This document shows positions 46,058-56,168 of a DNA stretch of 64,000 bases, one piece after another. This DNA is from Clostridium sp. (lineage in GTDB: Bacteria > Bacillota > Clostridia > Clostridiales > Clostridiaceae). The stretch is taken from assembly GCA_031292145.1 (NCBI GenBank), contig JARLHR010000204.1:62001-126000 (forward strand). The letters run 5' to 3'. The stretch's first letter is position 1. Every line of letters starts with the position of its first letter. The notes below the pieces were generated by a model. The model worked only from the letters and a program-made list of their open reading frames with translations, ran no database searches and was not told the DNA's origin. The position numbers were made by a program, and so were the translations under genes.

Positions 46058-46094
46058 GCCGCTGCTCAGTGTATTATTAAGCAGTGGCTTTTAT
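46058..46094 (+). terminator. terminator of the class II reductase gene
   Basis: GCCGCTGCT pairs with AGCAGTGGC, followed by TTTTATT. Confidence 0.8.
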
Positions 46095-46149
46095 TATGAT
46101 TCAAAACCACTTCCACCTCATGGATCATTTTTATTTTAAGTTAATTTAA

Positions 46150-46260
46150 TTAATTCAATTGTATTTTTTTCCAGACTGCGCTTGCTACTATTGGATTAAA
46201 TGCTATTATAGATGTTGTAATTGATGCAAAAGCAATAGCTTTTATTAAATATTTTCTCAT
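46150..46260 (-). pseudogene. signal-peptide stub of a lost secreted protein
   Basis: A 36-codon frame encodes a clean Sec signal peptide ending in VASA, followed by V-W-K-K and a stop six residues on. Clostridial cell-wall-binding proteins often start like this and continue with tryptophan-rich repeats. Here everything after the signal peptide is gone. GGTGG lies somewhat far upstream. It could be a tiny exported peptide, but a remnant is likelier. Confidence 0.45.
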
Positions 46261-46333
46261 AATATTATACACACCACCATTTTATTTCTATATGTATTAC
46301 TTTACATCATATGATTAATTTATTAAAAAATGA

Positions 46334-46371
46334 GATAACCGTTAATAAATTTTGATTTATTAACGGTTATC
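46334..46371 (-). terminator. terminator downstream of the GH30 gene
   Basis: GATAACCGTTAATAAAT pairs perfectly with its complement around TTTG. T-rich flanks are weak on the minus strand, so termination strength is uncertain. Confidence 0.65.
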
Positions 46372-46431
46372 TATTATTACAAATCTCCATATATAGATAA
46401 ACAAACTACTGATGATGCAGAAGGAAAGATA

Positions 46432-49400
46432 CTACTCAACCCAATCTCCATTTTCACTTAATGTATACCCATCAATTTGAGTATCACTTGCCATAACTCC
46501 ATTAGAATACAAATAGTACCACTTACTTCCTATAGACTTCCAGCCAGTTGCCATGGTTCCATCATTTTCTAAAAAATACCATTTGCCTTCTACTACTTCC
46601 CAACCAGTTGCCATAACTCCAGTATTTCTTAAGTAGTACCATTCATTACCTAATTGATGCCAACCAGTTTGCATATTACCAATTGAATCCATTAAATACC
46701 ATGAACCGTCTATCTGGTTCCAACCAGTAGCAGGTTTTCCATTTTTAATATATGTCCAAGCATTATCATTTTTATTCTTCCACCCGTCATTCAATTCATT
46801 ATTTGATAAATTATTATCTTTTGAAGTATTACTATTACTAACTGATGAACTTGAACTGTCACTGCTACTTGATGAAGATTTTTTATTTGATGAGGATTTT
46901 GAGCTACTACTTGATGGTTCATTTTCAATCTTTGAAGTAATATCTTCAAAGGTTTTTCCATCATAAATTGCTATTAATTTAATATAAGCTCCTATATCTC
47001 CGCCAGCTAATTTATAGGTTTTATCGTTGCCTACTAATACATAATCTTCTGAATCTTTTCTAGACAATCTATACCATTTATAGATTACATCTGAGGATGC
47101 AGTAAATTTCACTCTATCTTCTGTTAATAATTGTGCTTCTAAAGTGTTATCAACTTTATCAATACCTTCAATTTTTACTGCTGATGGTGTTGTTACATTA
47201 TCAGTTGGTGTCAATTCACTTGGAATATTTATGCATTCTGATGTTAATGCATATTGTTCTACTTTTACTTTAATCTTTTTACCTTTATCTTTATCAGACA
47301 CTTTATGCGTACTCTTATTCTCTCCATCGATTAACTCATCATTTCTATACCATTTATATACTACGTCATTATTTGTAACAAATTCACTTCCATCTTGATT
47401 CTTTAATTCAGCTGTTATCGTATCATCATCCATGTTGAGTACTATTGCTGCCGGTGTTGTCTCTGATACTGTATCAGCTTTCCATTGAGCATATAGTGTC
47501 ACGTCAGAATCTCCAATTATTAATGTATTTTTATTAGAATCTATTGGATCATAATTGGTTCCACTTCCATCTGATTTAGTATTCCATCCGGAAAAAGTAT
47601 ATCCTGTCTTTGTTAAAGTATTTTCTTTGACTGTTACTGTCTGATTAGCTTCATAGCTAGTATCATCTGCTGGTACAGTTCCTTCACCACTATTAGCATA
47701 ATATTTTACACTATGAGTTGCTTTTGTTACTTTAATCCACGAAATAAGTGGCTTATCTGTAGCATCAGTTGATTTTTGAGCCCTTACAGCCAAAACTCCA
47801 TCTTTTACATCAGCAGTATAATTTTGAGGTACCATTCCTATTTTGTTAGGGCAAAGTTCTGTTGCCACAACATTTCCATTAATTAATATATCCTCAAGTC
47901 TATTATTATGAGACCAAGGATCATAGAATCCCATTGTAATATTATATTTTCCATTTGGAACTTCAAACTTATATGTTAGACCTCCTTGAGGTGTACTTCC
48001 ATCATATTGTCTTTCACATCCATAGTTTGATCCAACAGAAGCCTCCTTATCCTGAGACCATACCTTATTTTCATCAGCAATGTACCCCCACTGCTTTCCT
48101 GTCAATGGATCTACACCATACGCCTGATCCTGTGTACTATTGTTTGTTCCTAGTATTTCATCATTTTCTAACACATCAGGAGTATCATCACCACAATTTA
48201 CATAATACAATAGATTTGAATCTTTAGGTGATACAGGTGACTCAGCTAATTCATTTGAATTAGCACTTTCTTTTCCGTTAACTACAGCACTTACGGCAAC
48301 ATAATATTTAGTTCCATTATCTAATCCAGTAATTAAATATGATGTATCTGTTACATTGTTAATAACCTTTGTATAGCTTCCTGAAGCGGTTCCATATTTT
48401 ATGTTATATGAAGTTGCTCCATCGATTTGATTAAATTTAACCTTAAGACTATTATATCCAGCAATTACTTGTGTAAGTTGTGGGTTTTGCACAACCTCAT
48501 CATCTGTACTGTTTTCGATTGCTACAGCACGATCAGCTATAACAAAAGTTGAACTAGAAGCAGCATTTTTTTCTCCTGTGATTCTAACTTTTACAGTATG
48601 CTCTGTTCCTCCATCTAATAATGGACTTTTATACATCAAAGCATTATCACTTCTAGCTGCAGAATACAAATCAACATTTGTTTCTGCACCACCATCAATT
48701 GATATACCAGCTATTCCTGCATCTGAATTAAAAGTTCCATAAAGCTTTATTCTATTCCCTTTAAATTTAATTTCATAATAGCTGTCCTTGGTATTAGAAT
48801 AATGCACATCATTACTATAAGCTCCACTTTGCGAATCATAGTATGACCATGAATCACTATATTTAAATTGGTTAACACTTGTTCCAGTAACATTGTCATT
48901 TACAGTAGTTCCAGCTTCACCACTATATTTAGCATTTGAAATAACATAAGTTACCATAGACTTTGCTGGTAAAGTATCTGTCAAGTTTCCATTTGTTATA
49001 GATACTCCGCTAGATACATCCGCAAGACTTTCTTCTCCAGTAGTTCTATAAGCCTTAATTGTAGCATTTGTAGTATTAAATCTTGAAAGATCTACTGATA
49101 ATGGTTCATCACTTGTAGAAGTATTCCTAGTTACCAAAACAAGCTTTTGTCCATCTGGATCAATTGCTGCAACAACATCAGAATTGTTAGCATCAATAAT
49201 TTTGTAACCTGGTCTTATAAACTTGCTAAAATGAGCCATTGCATAATATTGCTTTGTAATGAAGTACTTTTCAACATTATCTCCTGACCAATAAGCACTA
49301 ATAAGTCCCCAGTTTGAATTATTTGTCTGATTCATTGCTTCATCATCAACAACCTGCCATATGTCCCATCCTGGTGTCTTCATGTCTTTTAAATCCTTAA

Positions 49401-50403
49401 ATATATAGTCTGCAATTGAAAGTCCATTATCAATATCATTAGCATCATGCTTTGCTCCACCGCTTGTACATATTTCATCCATATATAATGGCTTTCCTAA
49501 AGATGCCGCTAAATCTCTAAGCTGACTTCTTGAACCATCGCTATACACATGCGTATTAAATTGACTAATCGCATCAATTGTTTTAGAATCAGCACTTTTT
49601 ATAGTATCAATAGAATTTTTGATACCGGTTTCATCAAAACCCGCAAGTTTTGTACTAATTCCATTATTATTAAAATCTTTACTCAAGTCTTGAAAAATAG
49701 TATCTTTCTCAGCTGCAGTATCAAAATCACATCCTTCTTGATTCCCGCCTTTTTTCCAATAATTTGTGCTCGGTTCATTCATTGGATCAATTGTGTCAAA
49801 AGTAATTCCATAATCACTTTTAAAATGTTTTACAACCTCTGTTAGATAATCTGCAAAATTTTGATACTGATCAGACTTAAGATTGCTTTTACCATCGATA
49901 TTTCCAGAAGATTGTCCACTTATTGTCATAAAATATGGTGGTGAATTTGAAAAAGCTTCTGCTTTAAATTCATCTCCAGCTATTTTCTTTTTTGCTTGGT
50001 CAAGTACCCATCTTTGACCTGCATCTTTTGTCCAATCATAGGTACCATTTTCTAATAAGTATGATTCCACATCTCCCCCAGGTCTTAAATTTGTATCATT
50101 AGGACTTTTTGCACCGCCAATATTATATCTTACCATATTGAGTCCAAGTCCCTTATCTTTATCAAATGCCAGATCCATAATCTCATTTTTCGCATCAGTT
50201 TTCCACTCACCTACTAACTTTCCCCACCAAGCAAGTGATGTGCCCCATCCCTCCATTGTTTGATATTGTAAAGATGGATCAACTGTCACTATCTTGGCCG
50301 TAGCGGCACTAACTCCCTTATTAAATAATGGGTTATTAGGAATAATAGATGATCCAAAAAAGAATACTAGAGATAAAGATACTACTTTGTGTAATTTAAA
50401 CAT
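46432..50403 (-). CDS. secreted GH30-family glycosidase (beta-1,6-galactanase-like) with cell-wall-binding repeats
   Basis: A 1323-residue exported enzyme. A signal peptide ends near residue 34 (GVSAA). Residues about 35-490 are a GH30 barrel with the acid/base in DPMNEP (E210) and nucleophile in YMDEI (E310), most like endo-beta-1,6-galactanases. Then follow a carbohydrate-binding beta-sandwich (about 500-625), fibronectin type III (about 635-720), a malectin-like domain (about 730-890), an InlB-type repeat with YTFSGWNTKSDGSGT (about 900-975), two Ig-like modules, a serine-rich linker (about 1165-1200) and about five choline-binding-type repeats (WYYLRNTGVMATGW and relatives). It would be held on the cell surface and attack galactan side chains. 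Substrate is inferred. Confidence 0.88.
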   Translation of the reverse strand: MFKLHKVVSLSLVFFFGSSIIPNNPLFNKGVSAATAKIVTVDPSLQYQTMEGWGTSLAWWGKLVGEWKTDAKNEIMDLAFDKDKGLGLNMVRYNIGGAKSPNDTNLRPGGDVESYLLENGTYDWTKDAGQRWVLDQAKKKIAGDEFKAEAFSNSPPYFMTISGQSSGNIDGKSNLKSDQYQNFADYLTEVVKHFKSDYGITFDTIDPMNEPSTNYWKKGGNQEGCDFDTAAEKDTIFQDLSKDFNNNGISTKLAGFDETGIKNSIDTIKSADSKTIDAISQFNTHVYSDGSRSQLRDLAASLGKPLYMDEICTSGGAKHDANDIDNGLSIADYIFKDLKDMKTPGWDIWQVVDDEAMNQTNNSNWGLISAYWSGDNVEKYFITKQYYAMAHFSKFIRPGYKIIDANNSDVVAAIDPDGQKLVLVTRNTSTSDEPLSVDLSRFNTTNATIKAYRTTGEESLADVSSGVSITNGNLTDTLPAKSMVTYVISNAKYSGEAGTTVNDNVTGTSVNQFKYSDSWSYYDSQSGAYSNDVHYSNTKDSYYEIKFKGNRIKLYGTFNSDAGIAGISIDGGAETNVDLYSAARSDNALMYKSPLLDGGTEHTVKVRITGEKNAASSSTFVIADRAVAIENSTDDEVVQNPQLTQVIAGYNSLKVKFNQIDGATSYNIKYGTASGSYTKVINNVTDTSYLITGLDNGTKYYVAVSAVVNGKESANSNELAESPVSPKDSNLLYYVNCGDDTPDVLENDEILGTNNSTQDQAYGVDPLTGKQWGYIADENKVWSQDKEASVGSNYGCERQYDGSTPQGGLTYKFEVPNGKYNITMGFYDPWSHNNRLEDILINGNVVATELCPNKIGMVPQNYTADVKDGVLAVRAQKSTDATDKPLISWIKVTKATHSVKYYANSGEGTVPADDTSYEANQTVTVKENTLTKTGYTFSGWNTKSDGSGTNYDPIDSNKNTLIIGDSDVTLYAQWKADTVSETTPAAIVLNMDDDTITAELKNQDGSEFVTNNDVVYKWYRNDELIDGENKSTHKVSDKDKGKKIKVKVEQYALTSECINIPSELTPTDNVTTPSAVKIEGIDKVDNTLEAQLLTEDRVKFTASSDVIYKWYRLSRKDSEDYVLVGNDKTYKLAGGDIGAYIKLIAIYDGKTFEDITSKIENEPSSSSSKSSSNKKSSSSSSDSSSSSVSNSNTSKDNNLSNNELNDGWKNKNDNAWTYIKNGKPATGWNQIDGSWYLMDSIGNMQTGWHQLGNEWYYLRNTGVMATGWEVVEGKWYFLENDGTMATGWKSIGSKWYYLYSNGVMASDTQIDGYTLSENGDWVE

Positions 50404-51189
50404 AAATTCCCTCCTAAGATTTTTTTAGCCTTAAAATTTATTAACCTTTTCCAAGCTGAAATGCTTGCAGTCAAGTGCCTAAAGCTATATTAATTGTTAA
50501 AAGCCTTTTTTGTTCCCACAATGATTTCAAATAAAACTAAAAATACTTCATAAATTATACGCCTTCCCATTCGATATCGTTTACAAAGGGCAACTACTGA
50601 ACTAACATCATATTATTATACTTTCTTGTTATAGTTTTGTTAATGTAAATAATAATATGTTACTCTTTAGCATCATAACAATTTCTTCTTTTATTCTATA
50701 CCATATTATGGTAAATAAATAGCATTATTTTTATATAAACTTGTATTATTCTTATATAAGTTTCAAACTCATTCTTTTCTAATTCAATTGATGCATTTAA
50801 GTTATCCTGAATTATGTTAACACATCCTATGGCCAATCCCAACTCTACAATCATCGTTTCGCCTTTTTAGCATCTAAGAATCTTATAAAACCTAGCAACA
50901 TTAAACTGCTATACATTATAAATCTTTCAAAATCTCCAAAACCAAATATACTTCCCAATTGTCGGCTAGTATTATAGATATAATTGAATACCCTTATGTA
51001 TAAAATGAACCATGACATCAGCAATCTCTTCTAAAACATACTCTTTACTATAGTTTTTCCTTACCCCAAATAATTCCACATATAATTAATAATTTATAAT
51101 AAAGTTTTTTTAACAGAGGATAAATTTTTTATAAAAAGCCAACCTAATATTAGATATTATTAATTAATATATTTATCTGGAGGATTCTA
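50404..51189. other. non-coding stretch with possible remnants of a MazG-like gene
   Basis: On the minus strand around 50990-51066 a frame reads KNYSKEYVLEEIADVMVHFIHKG before stop codons. Other frames to about 50850 read FGFGDFERFIMYSSLMLLGFIRFLDAK-like sequence. The pieces look protein-like but are interrupted and short. No intact gene, riboswitch or clear operator is seen. A GGAGG site for the next gene lies at its end. Confidence 0.3.
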
Positions 51190-52242
51190 ATGAATACACT
51201 AAAGAAAATTACGCTGTTAGCTACTCTCTTAATTTTATTAACTTCTATATTTATAGACTCTAATAAAAATAATGTATACACTGCTTCACAAGTTTCTACC
51301 TCCAAGCAAATTAAAGCGGCTGTAATATTCTATACTTTTGATGATCCTTATTTATCTTTAGTCCGTAAAAGCTTAGAAGCAATTGAAAATAAACCTGGAA
51401 GCAATGTTAACTATACTTTTTATAGTGGCCAAAGAAATCAAGATACACAAAATGAAATTATAGATTCAGTAGTTGATAATAATTATGATATTTTATTAGT
51501 AAATTTTGTTAGCTTGGATAAAAATACAATTCAATCAACTATAAATAAAGTGAAGCAAAAAAATATTCCAATAATTGTATTTAATGCTTTACCATTTACA
51601 GTTGAACCGATTAAATCTTATAACAAGGCTATCATTATAGCAAGTAATGCTAAGCAAGCTGGAACTTTAGAAGGAAATAGTATTATTACTGAATGGAATT
51701 CTAACAAAAATATTATGGATAAAAATGGTGATGGCATATTACAATATTACATGTTAAAAGGCCCTGCTAATAATACTGATACAGTTGAAAGAAGTCGTTA
51801 TTCTATTTCAACACTTAATGATGCTGGAATAGAAACTCAAGAAGTTATATCAATCTTTTGCAATTGGGATGAAAAATGTGCTGAAGACTACACTGACTCA
51901 CTATTTTTAGGATATGGTAACAAAATTGAAGCAATTATTTCAAATAATGATGCTATGGCAATAGGAGCTATTAAAGCATTGCAAAAATATGGCTATAATA
52001 ACGATGATAAATCAAAACACATTCCCACTTTTGGAATTGATGGAATACCTGAAGCCATAGAATTAATTAAAAAGGGCATTATGGATGGTACTGTTTTTCA
52101 AGATCCTAATGAATTAGCTGAAGCCATTTACACCGTTGGGAATAATTTAGTTTACAATCTAAATCCCCTTGAAAATACAAATTATAAATTTGATGAAACA
52201 GGAGTTGCCATCGAACTACCTTTTCATGAATATAAAAGATAA
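51190..52242 (+). CDS. orphan MglB-like sugar-binding protein
   Basis: A 350-residue periplasmic-binding-protein-fold protein of the galactose/glucose (MglB) type. It has a hydrophobic N-terminal segment (LLATLLILLTSIFI) without a lipobox cysteine, so it is either secreted or anchored by that helix. The calcium-loop motif DKNGDGILQYY of MglB and the late IISNNDAMAIGAIKALQKYG and TFGIDG motifs are intact. No permease or ATPase genes are near. Such orphans can act as sugar sensors with a histidine kinase; the kinase at 53651 is nearby but not adjacent. Confidence 0.85.
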   Translation: MNTLKKITLLATLLILLTSIFIDSNKNNVYTASQVSTSKQIKAAVIFYTFDDPYLSLVRKSLEAIENKPGSNVNYTFYSGQRNQDTQNEIIDSVVDNNYDILLVNFVSLDKNTIQSTINKVKQKNIPIIVFNALPFTVEPIKSYNKAIIIASNAKQAGTLEGNSIITEWNSNKNIMDKNGDGILQYYMLKGPANNTDTVERSRYSISTLNDAGIETQEVISIFCNWDEKCAEDYTDSLFLGYGNKIEAIISNNDAMAIGAIKALQKYGYNNDDKSKHIPTFGIDGIPEAIELIKKGIMDGTVFQDPNELAEAIYTVGNNLVYNLNPLENTNYKFDETGVAIELPFHEYKR

Positions 52243-52295
52243 CTATCTTGTTTGTATATTATTTAAATAATTATCAATTTCTACAAAATAGAAAT

Positions 52296-52335
52296 GAGAC
52301 AGATTAAATTTACTGTTTAACCTGTCTCTAAAAAT
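52296..52335 (+). terminator. terminator of the sugar-binding protein gene
   Basis: GAGACAG pairs with CTGTCTC with further ATTAAA/TTTAAC pairing inside. The following 52336-52660 is AT-rich with one hairpin (GATACT/AGTATC near 52549-52583) and no gene. Confidence 0.65.
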
Positions 52336-52687
52336 AGCTATTAAGTTCCTAAAAATATACTCCATGTATTTTTTCTTATTCTTTAGTCTAAGATTGTTAA
52401 AAGATTATTTATTAACATAATAATAGTCTACTTATTTATAATATAACTTGATGATTAGCTACTTTTTTAACAATTTAAAATAAAATTCAGAAAATTCTCA
52501 ACAAGTACTTGAATAATGAATAACACATTGTTATAATAATAAAAAAGATACTATTAAATTATATCTATATTTTTTTAGTATCATTGTTAAATTATTAACG
52601 TTAATTATTTAACTTTATTTTTTATTATAGTGAAATATTTTATAGAAATTAATATTTAAATATTTGGAGACTAGGGGGATTAATATT

Positions 52688-53332
52688 ATGATAATAAAAA
52701 GACCAATTAAATATGCAATTATAATCGACAGACAAGGTGATTGCGGTGTATTTGACACTATGGATGATGCTATTCAATTAGCTTATGCAGCATCAGACGA
52801 ATATTCTAAATATAGCCTTTCAAGAAAAAATGAAATTGTTGACGCAGTCACTAAAGAATTAGAATCTCATTTAGAAGAACTAAGTCTAATGACTTACAAA
52901 GAAAATTGTACTAGCTCCTATGATGATATTCTTTATAGGAATACCGTTGCATTAAGTAGTGCAAAAAGTGATAACTATTTTGAAGCCAGATTAGCTACAA
53001 ATAATAAAACAAACAATTGTGAAAATTCTTATATAGTCAATGGAGTAATTGTTTCTCCATCTAATCCAATTGAAGCTATAATTAAAAATAGTATTTTAAT
53101 GCTTAAAGCTGGAAATTCAGCTGTATTTTCATCAAATCAAAATGTAAAACATGTAGTTGCTTTCGCTGTTAAACTTATAAATAATGCCATAGAAGCTGTA
53201 AATGGTCCTAAAAATCTTATCGTTACAGTAAAAGAACCTAGCATTGAAAATACTAATATAATGACTGAAGATGAAAGAATAACTCTTATTTCCACAATAG
53301 ATAACCACACTTCAGAAAGAATAGCTCTTTAA
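52688..53332 (+). CDS. half-length CoA-acylating aldehyde dehydrogenase-like protein
   Basis: A 214-residue protein that matches only the N-terminal half of clostridial CoA-dependent aldehyde dehydrogenases (EutE/Ald): GVFDTMDDAIQLAYAA, SPSNPIEAIIKNSILMLKAGNSAVF and VAFAVKLINNAIEAVNGPKNLIVTV. Full enzymes have about 470 residues; the catalytic-cysteine half is absent, so dehydrogenase activity is not expected. The frame is clean, and AGGGGG precedes the ATG at 52688, which suggests the short form is expressed. It could be a truncated gene kept for regulation or a recent remnant. Confidence 0.7.
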   Translation: MIIKRPIKYAIIIDRQGDCGVFDTMDDAIQLAYAASDEYSKYSLSRKNEIVDAVTKELESHLEELSLMTYKENCTSSYDDILYRNTVALSSAKSDNYFEARLATNNKTNNCENSYIVNGVIVSPSNPIEAIIKNSILMLKAGNSAVFSSNQNVKHVVAFAVKLINNAIEAVNGPKNLIVTVKEPSIENTNIMTEDERITLISTIDNHTSERIAL

Positions 53333-53482
53333 TTTGCGAAGAAATAAATTACTAGAATCTGTAGCTTAATTTATTTCAGTGGTTGAGTGAAATGTATGAT
53401 GGTTTATATTTTGTATAATATTAAAATTTCTTTTGGAATTTGCTTTTTTATCCATTGTATTTCACTCATTTTTGTTAAATTT

Positions 53483-53503
53483 ACCCCAATGGGGTCTTTT
53501 TTT
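53483..53503 (+). terminator. short terminator after the aldehyde-dehydrogenase-like gene
   Basis: ACCCC-AAT-GGGGT followed by seven T residues. The stem is only five pairs. Otherwise 53333-53650 shows no gene. Confidence 0.45.
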
Positions 53504-53650
53504 ATTTACCTTAATTTACTTAGGGATCTTCAAGAATTTCACCAGTATTTAAAGTACATAGTAAAATATAGAATTTTGTGGTATTATGTGGTATTATATT
53601 TTTGTACTAACAATACAATAAAATTAATTTTATATATTGGGGGGAACATA

Positions 53651-56008
53651 TTGAATAATGATTTGCTATACTGCATGGACAAACCTTTAATAAAAGAAAA
53701 AAATGGAATTATATTAGATATCAATGATGAATTTTTGCATTTAACACAATTCACTAAAAACGAATTATGTGGAAAACATATTGATGCTGTATTAGATGAG
53801 TTATTTAGGTGTAGCCATAAAATTAATATAAGTAACGAAGAAATACAAACAGTTTTATTTACCAAAATCTTTGATGTAAGGTTTGTTAAAATAAATAAAT
53901 ATGCACATTTCAAAAAAAACATAGCTGATACAGATTTAAGTTATAATTTATATGTTTTTAATGAAATAGAAAATTCGCGACTTGATAATAAATTACTTTT
54001 TATAGAAAATCTAATAAATGATAATAAGATAGGCATAGGAATTTATACTGCAAGTGATATAAAGCTTATTAAAGCAAATCAAAGATATTTAGATTATTTG
54101 CCTCGGCCATTTAATACAAAGGAAGTTGGTTATGGAGTATGCATGAGTGAATTTGTACCTAAATTTGATGAAAGCAGGGCTAAGGAAGTATTTACAGATG
54201 TTGTTAAACTTAATAAAACACTATATGTAACTGAAAAGCAAGGCATTATGCTAGGCGATAATGATTACTGGGATAATACCATTACTCCCATATCTGAAAA
54301 TGGTGAGGTAAAATACATTTTGTCCATCCTAGATAAAGTTACTGAACGCGTCCTAAGTAGAAAACATATCCAAATGAAAAATAAGCAGCTAGAAAGCATT
54401 ATTGAAAGTGTTGACGATATAATTTCAATAGTTGATAAAAATGGAAAATTCACAAAGCTTGATAATATAATGAGCAAATTATTTGGTAAAAATGAAAATT
54501 TCTATATAGGACATTCAACTATTCAAGGGAAATATTATGACTTAGCTGGCAATCCAATTCCCTCAAATGATTTATGCTTTATGAAATTATTAAAAGGTGA
54601 AAAAATAAAAGACCAAAAGGTAAAATATGTTTACAATAATAAAGAATATTACTTATGTTTAAACTCAATCCCCATCTTTGATGAAAATGAACAGTTTGAA
54701 ATGGGCGTAATAGTGACACATGATATTACTGAACTTGTGCAAAACAATAAACTAATATCGAATCAAAAGAAAGAACTTGAAATAATTGTTGACAATGCTT
54801 ATGACGCATTAGCAGTTATAGATAAGAATGGTAATCTCATAAGGAAAAACTACTCCTTTGCTAATCAAGGAAATAGAGCCATTTTGATTCCAAATTTTGA
54901 TAGAATCGGAGAAACTATGCTAAAGGGACAAAAGTATTACAACGATAATGATGAAGAATTAAATTTGAAAGAGCTGCCTGGTTATAGGGTTTTAAACGGC
55001 GAAACAGTAAAACAAGAACGCTTAGTAATAAAAAACAATAACCATAGAATGTATCTTGAATTTAACGGTGTCCCTATTTTTGATGAAATGGGAAATTTTC
55101 AATACGGAATACTTTTAGCTCATGACATAACACACATTATGCGAAAAAACAACAAAATAAAACAACAACAGAGACTTGTTATTAAAGCAGAACAAGAGAA
55201 GCTTGAAGCAGTTGAAAAAGCTCTTGCCATGAAGGATGAATTTATATCTTTAATATCTCACGAATTCAAAACTCCACTAAATGTAATCTATTCAGCAATT
55301 CAATTAATTGAATATGTCTATGTTGATCAAATGCCAGATAAGCTACAAGGCTTAATGAAAAATATAAAGCAAAATACCTTTAGGCAATTACGCCTTGTTA
55401 ATAATTTATTAGATATTGCGAGATTAAACTCTGGACGTTTAAAATTAAATATAAGTAATATTGATATTGTATCTTTAACAAAACAAATTTCTGAATCTGT
55501 GAAACTATATTCAAATGAAAAAAATATTAAGTTACTATTTTCATGTAGTCTTAACTGTAAAAATATTGCTATTGATGATGAAAAACTTGAACGAATTATA
55601 CTAAATCTACTTTCTAATGCAATAAAATTTACAGCTGAGGGAGGCACAGTAACTGTTAGTCTTGATGAAAATAAAGAGACAAATATGATAGTAATCGAAG
55701 TCTCTGATACAGGAATGGGCATACCAAAAGATAAGCAAGAACTTATCTTCGAAAGATTTGGACAAGTTGACAGTAATTTATCAAGGCATGCCGAAGGGAC
55801 AGGTATAGGTTTATCGCTTGTTAAAAAATTAGTTGATGTATTAAATGGAAAAATAGAATTAGAAAGTGAACTGGGCAATGGAAGTACTTTTAGAATAACT
55901 TTGCCTACAAATGATCATATAGAAAAAGAAAAAAATGGAGAACTTTTTGATAAAGATAATAGATTAGTACACTCATTACATGTTGAGTTTTCTGACATAT
56001 ATTTATAA
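53651..56008 (+). CDS. multi-PAS sensor histidine kinase
   Basis: A 785-residue soluble histidine kinase. About four PAS-like units (KNGIILDINDEFLHLTQF, DIKLIKANQRYLDYLP, DKNGKFTKLDNIMSKLFG, DKNGNLIRKNYSFANQG) precede a dimerisation domain with SHEFKTP (H537) and an ATPase domain with NLLSNAIKFT, DTGMGIP and EGTGIGLSLVKK. It lacks membrane helices and a receiver. The start is TTG 53651, six bases after GGGGGG; the open frame extends upstream but without a site and through a likely terminator. Its C-terminus, VEFSDIYL, resembles that of the giant kinase at 707-6619. No response regulator is adjacent on this strand. Confidence 0.88.
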   Translation: MNNDLLYCMDKPLIKEKNGIILDINDEFLHLTQFTKNELCGKHIDAVLDELFRCSHKINISNEEIQTVLFTKIFDVRFVKINKYAHFKKNIADTDLSYNLYVFNEIENSRLDNKLLFIENLINDNKIGIGIYTASDIKLIKANQRYLDYLPRPFNTKEVGYGVCMSEFVPKFDESRAKEVFTDVVKLNKTLYVTEKQGIMLGDNDYWDNTITPISENGEVKYILSILDKVTERVLSRKHIQMKNKQLESIIESVDDIISIVDKNGKFTKLDNIMSKLFGKNENFYIGHSTIQGKYYDLAGNPIPSNDLCFMKLLKGEKIKDQKVKYVYNNKEYYLCLNSIPIFDENEQFEMGVIVTHDITELVQNNKLISNQKKELEIIVDNAYDALAVIDKNGNLIRKNYSFANQGNRAILIPNFDRIGETMLKGQKYYNDNDEELNLKELPGYRVLNGETVKQERLVIKNNNHRMYLEFNGVPIFDEMGNFQYGILLAHDITHIMRKNNKIKQQQRLVIKAEQEKLEAVEKALAMKDEFISLISHEFKTPLNVIYSAIQLIEYVYVDQMPDKLQGLMKNIKQNTFRQLRLVNNLLDIARLNSGRLKLNISNIDIVSLTKQISESVKLYSNEKNIKLLFSCSLNCKNIAIDDEKLERIILNLLSNAIKFTAEGGTVTVSLDENKETNMIVIEVSDTGMGIPKDKQELIFERFGQVDSNLSRHAEGTGIGLSLVKKLVDVLNGKIELESELGNGSTFRITLPTNDHIEKEKNGELFDKDNRLVHSLHVEFSDIYL

Positions 56009-56168
56009 GTTTACTATTCTATCTTTAACTTCAACGAAAAACACCAAGTTAGAGTGATTCTATTTTTAAATAAAAAATTCTTAACTCCATATATACATTA
56101 CTACTTCTGATAAACTAGATTATTAGATATTTGATGATTTTGTATAAAAAATTTTCTAAAATATGATT

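Noticed and set aside
53387-53650. The upstream extension of the PAS kinase with hydrophobic residues that could suggest membrane helices.
   Set aside because: No ribosome site, it crosses a likely terminator, and the TTG at 53651 has a strong site.
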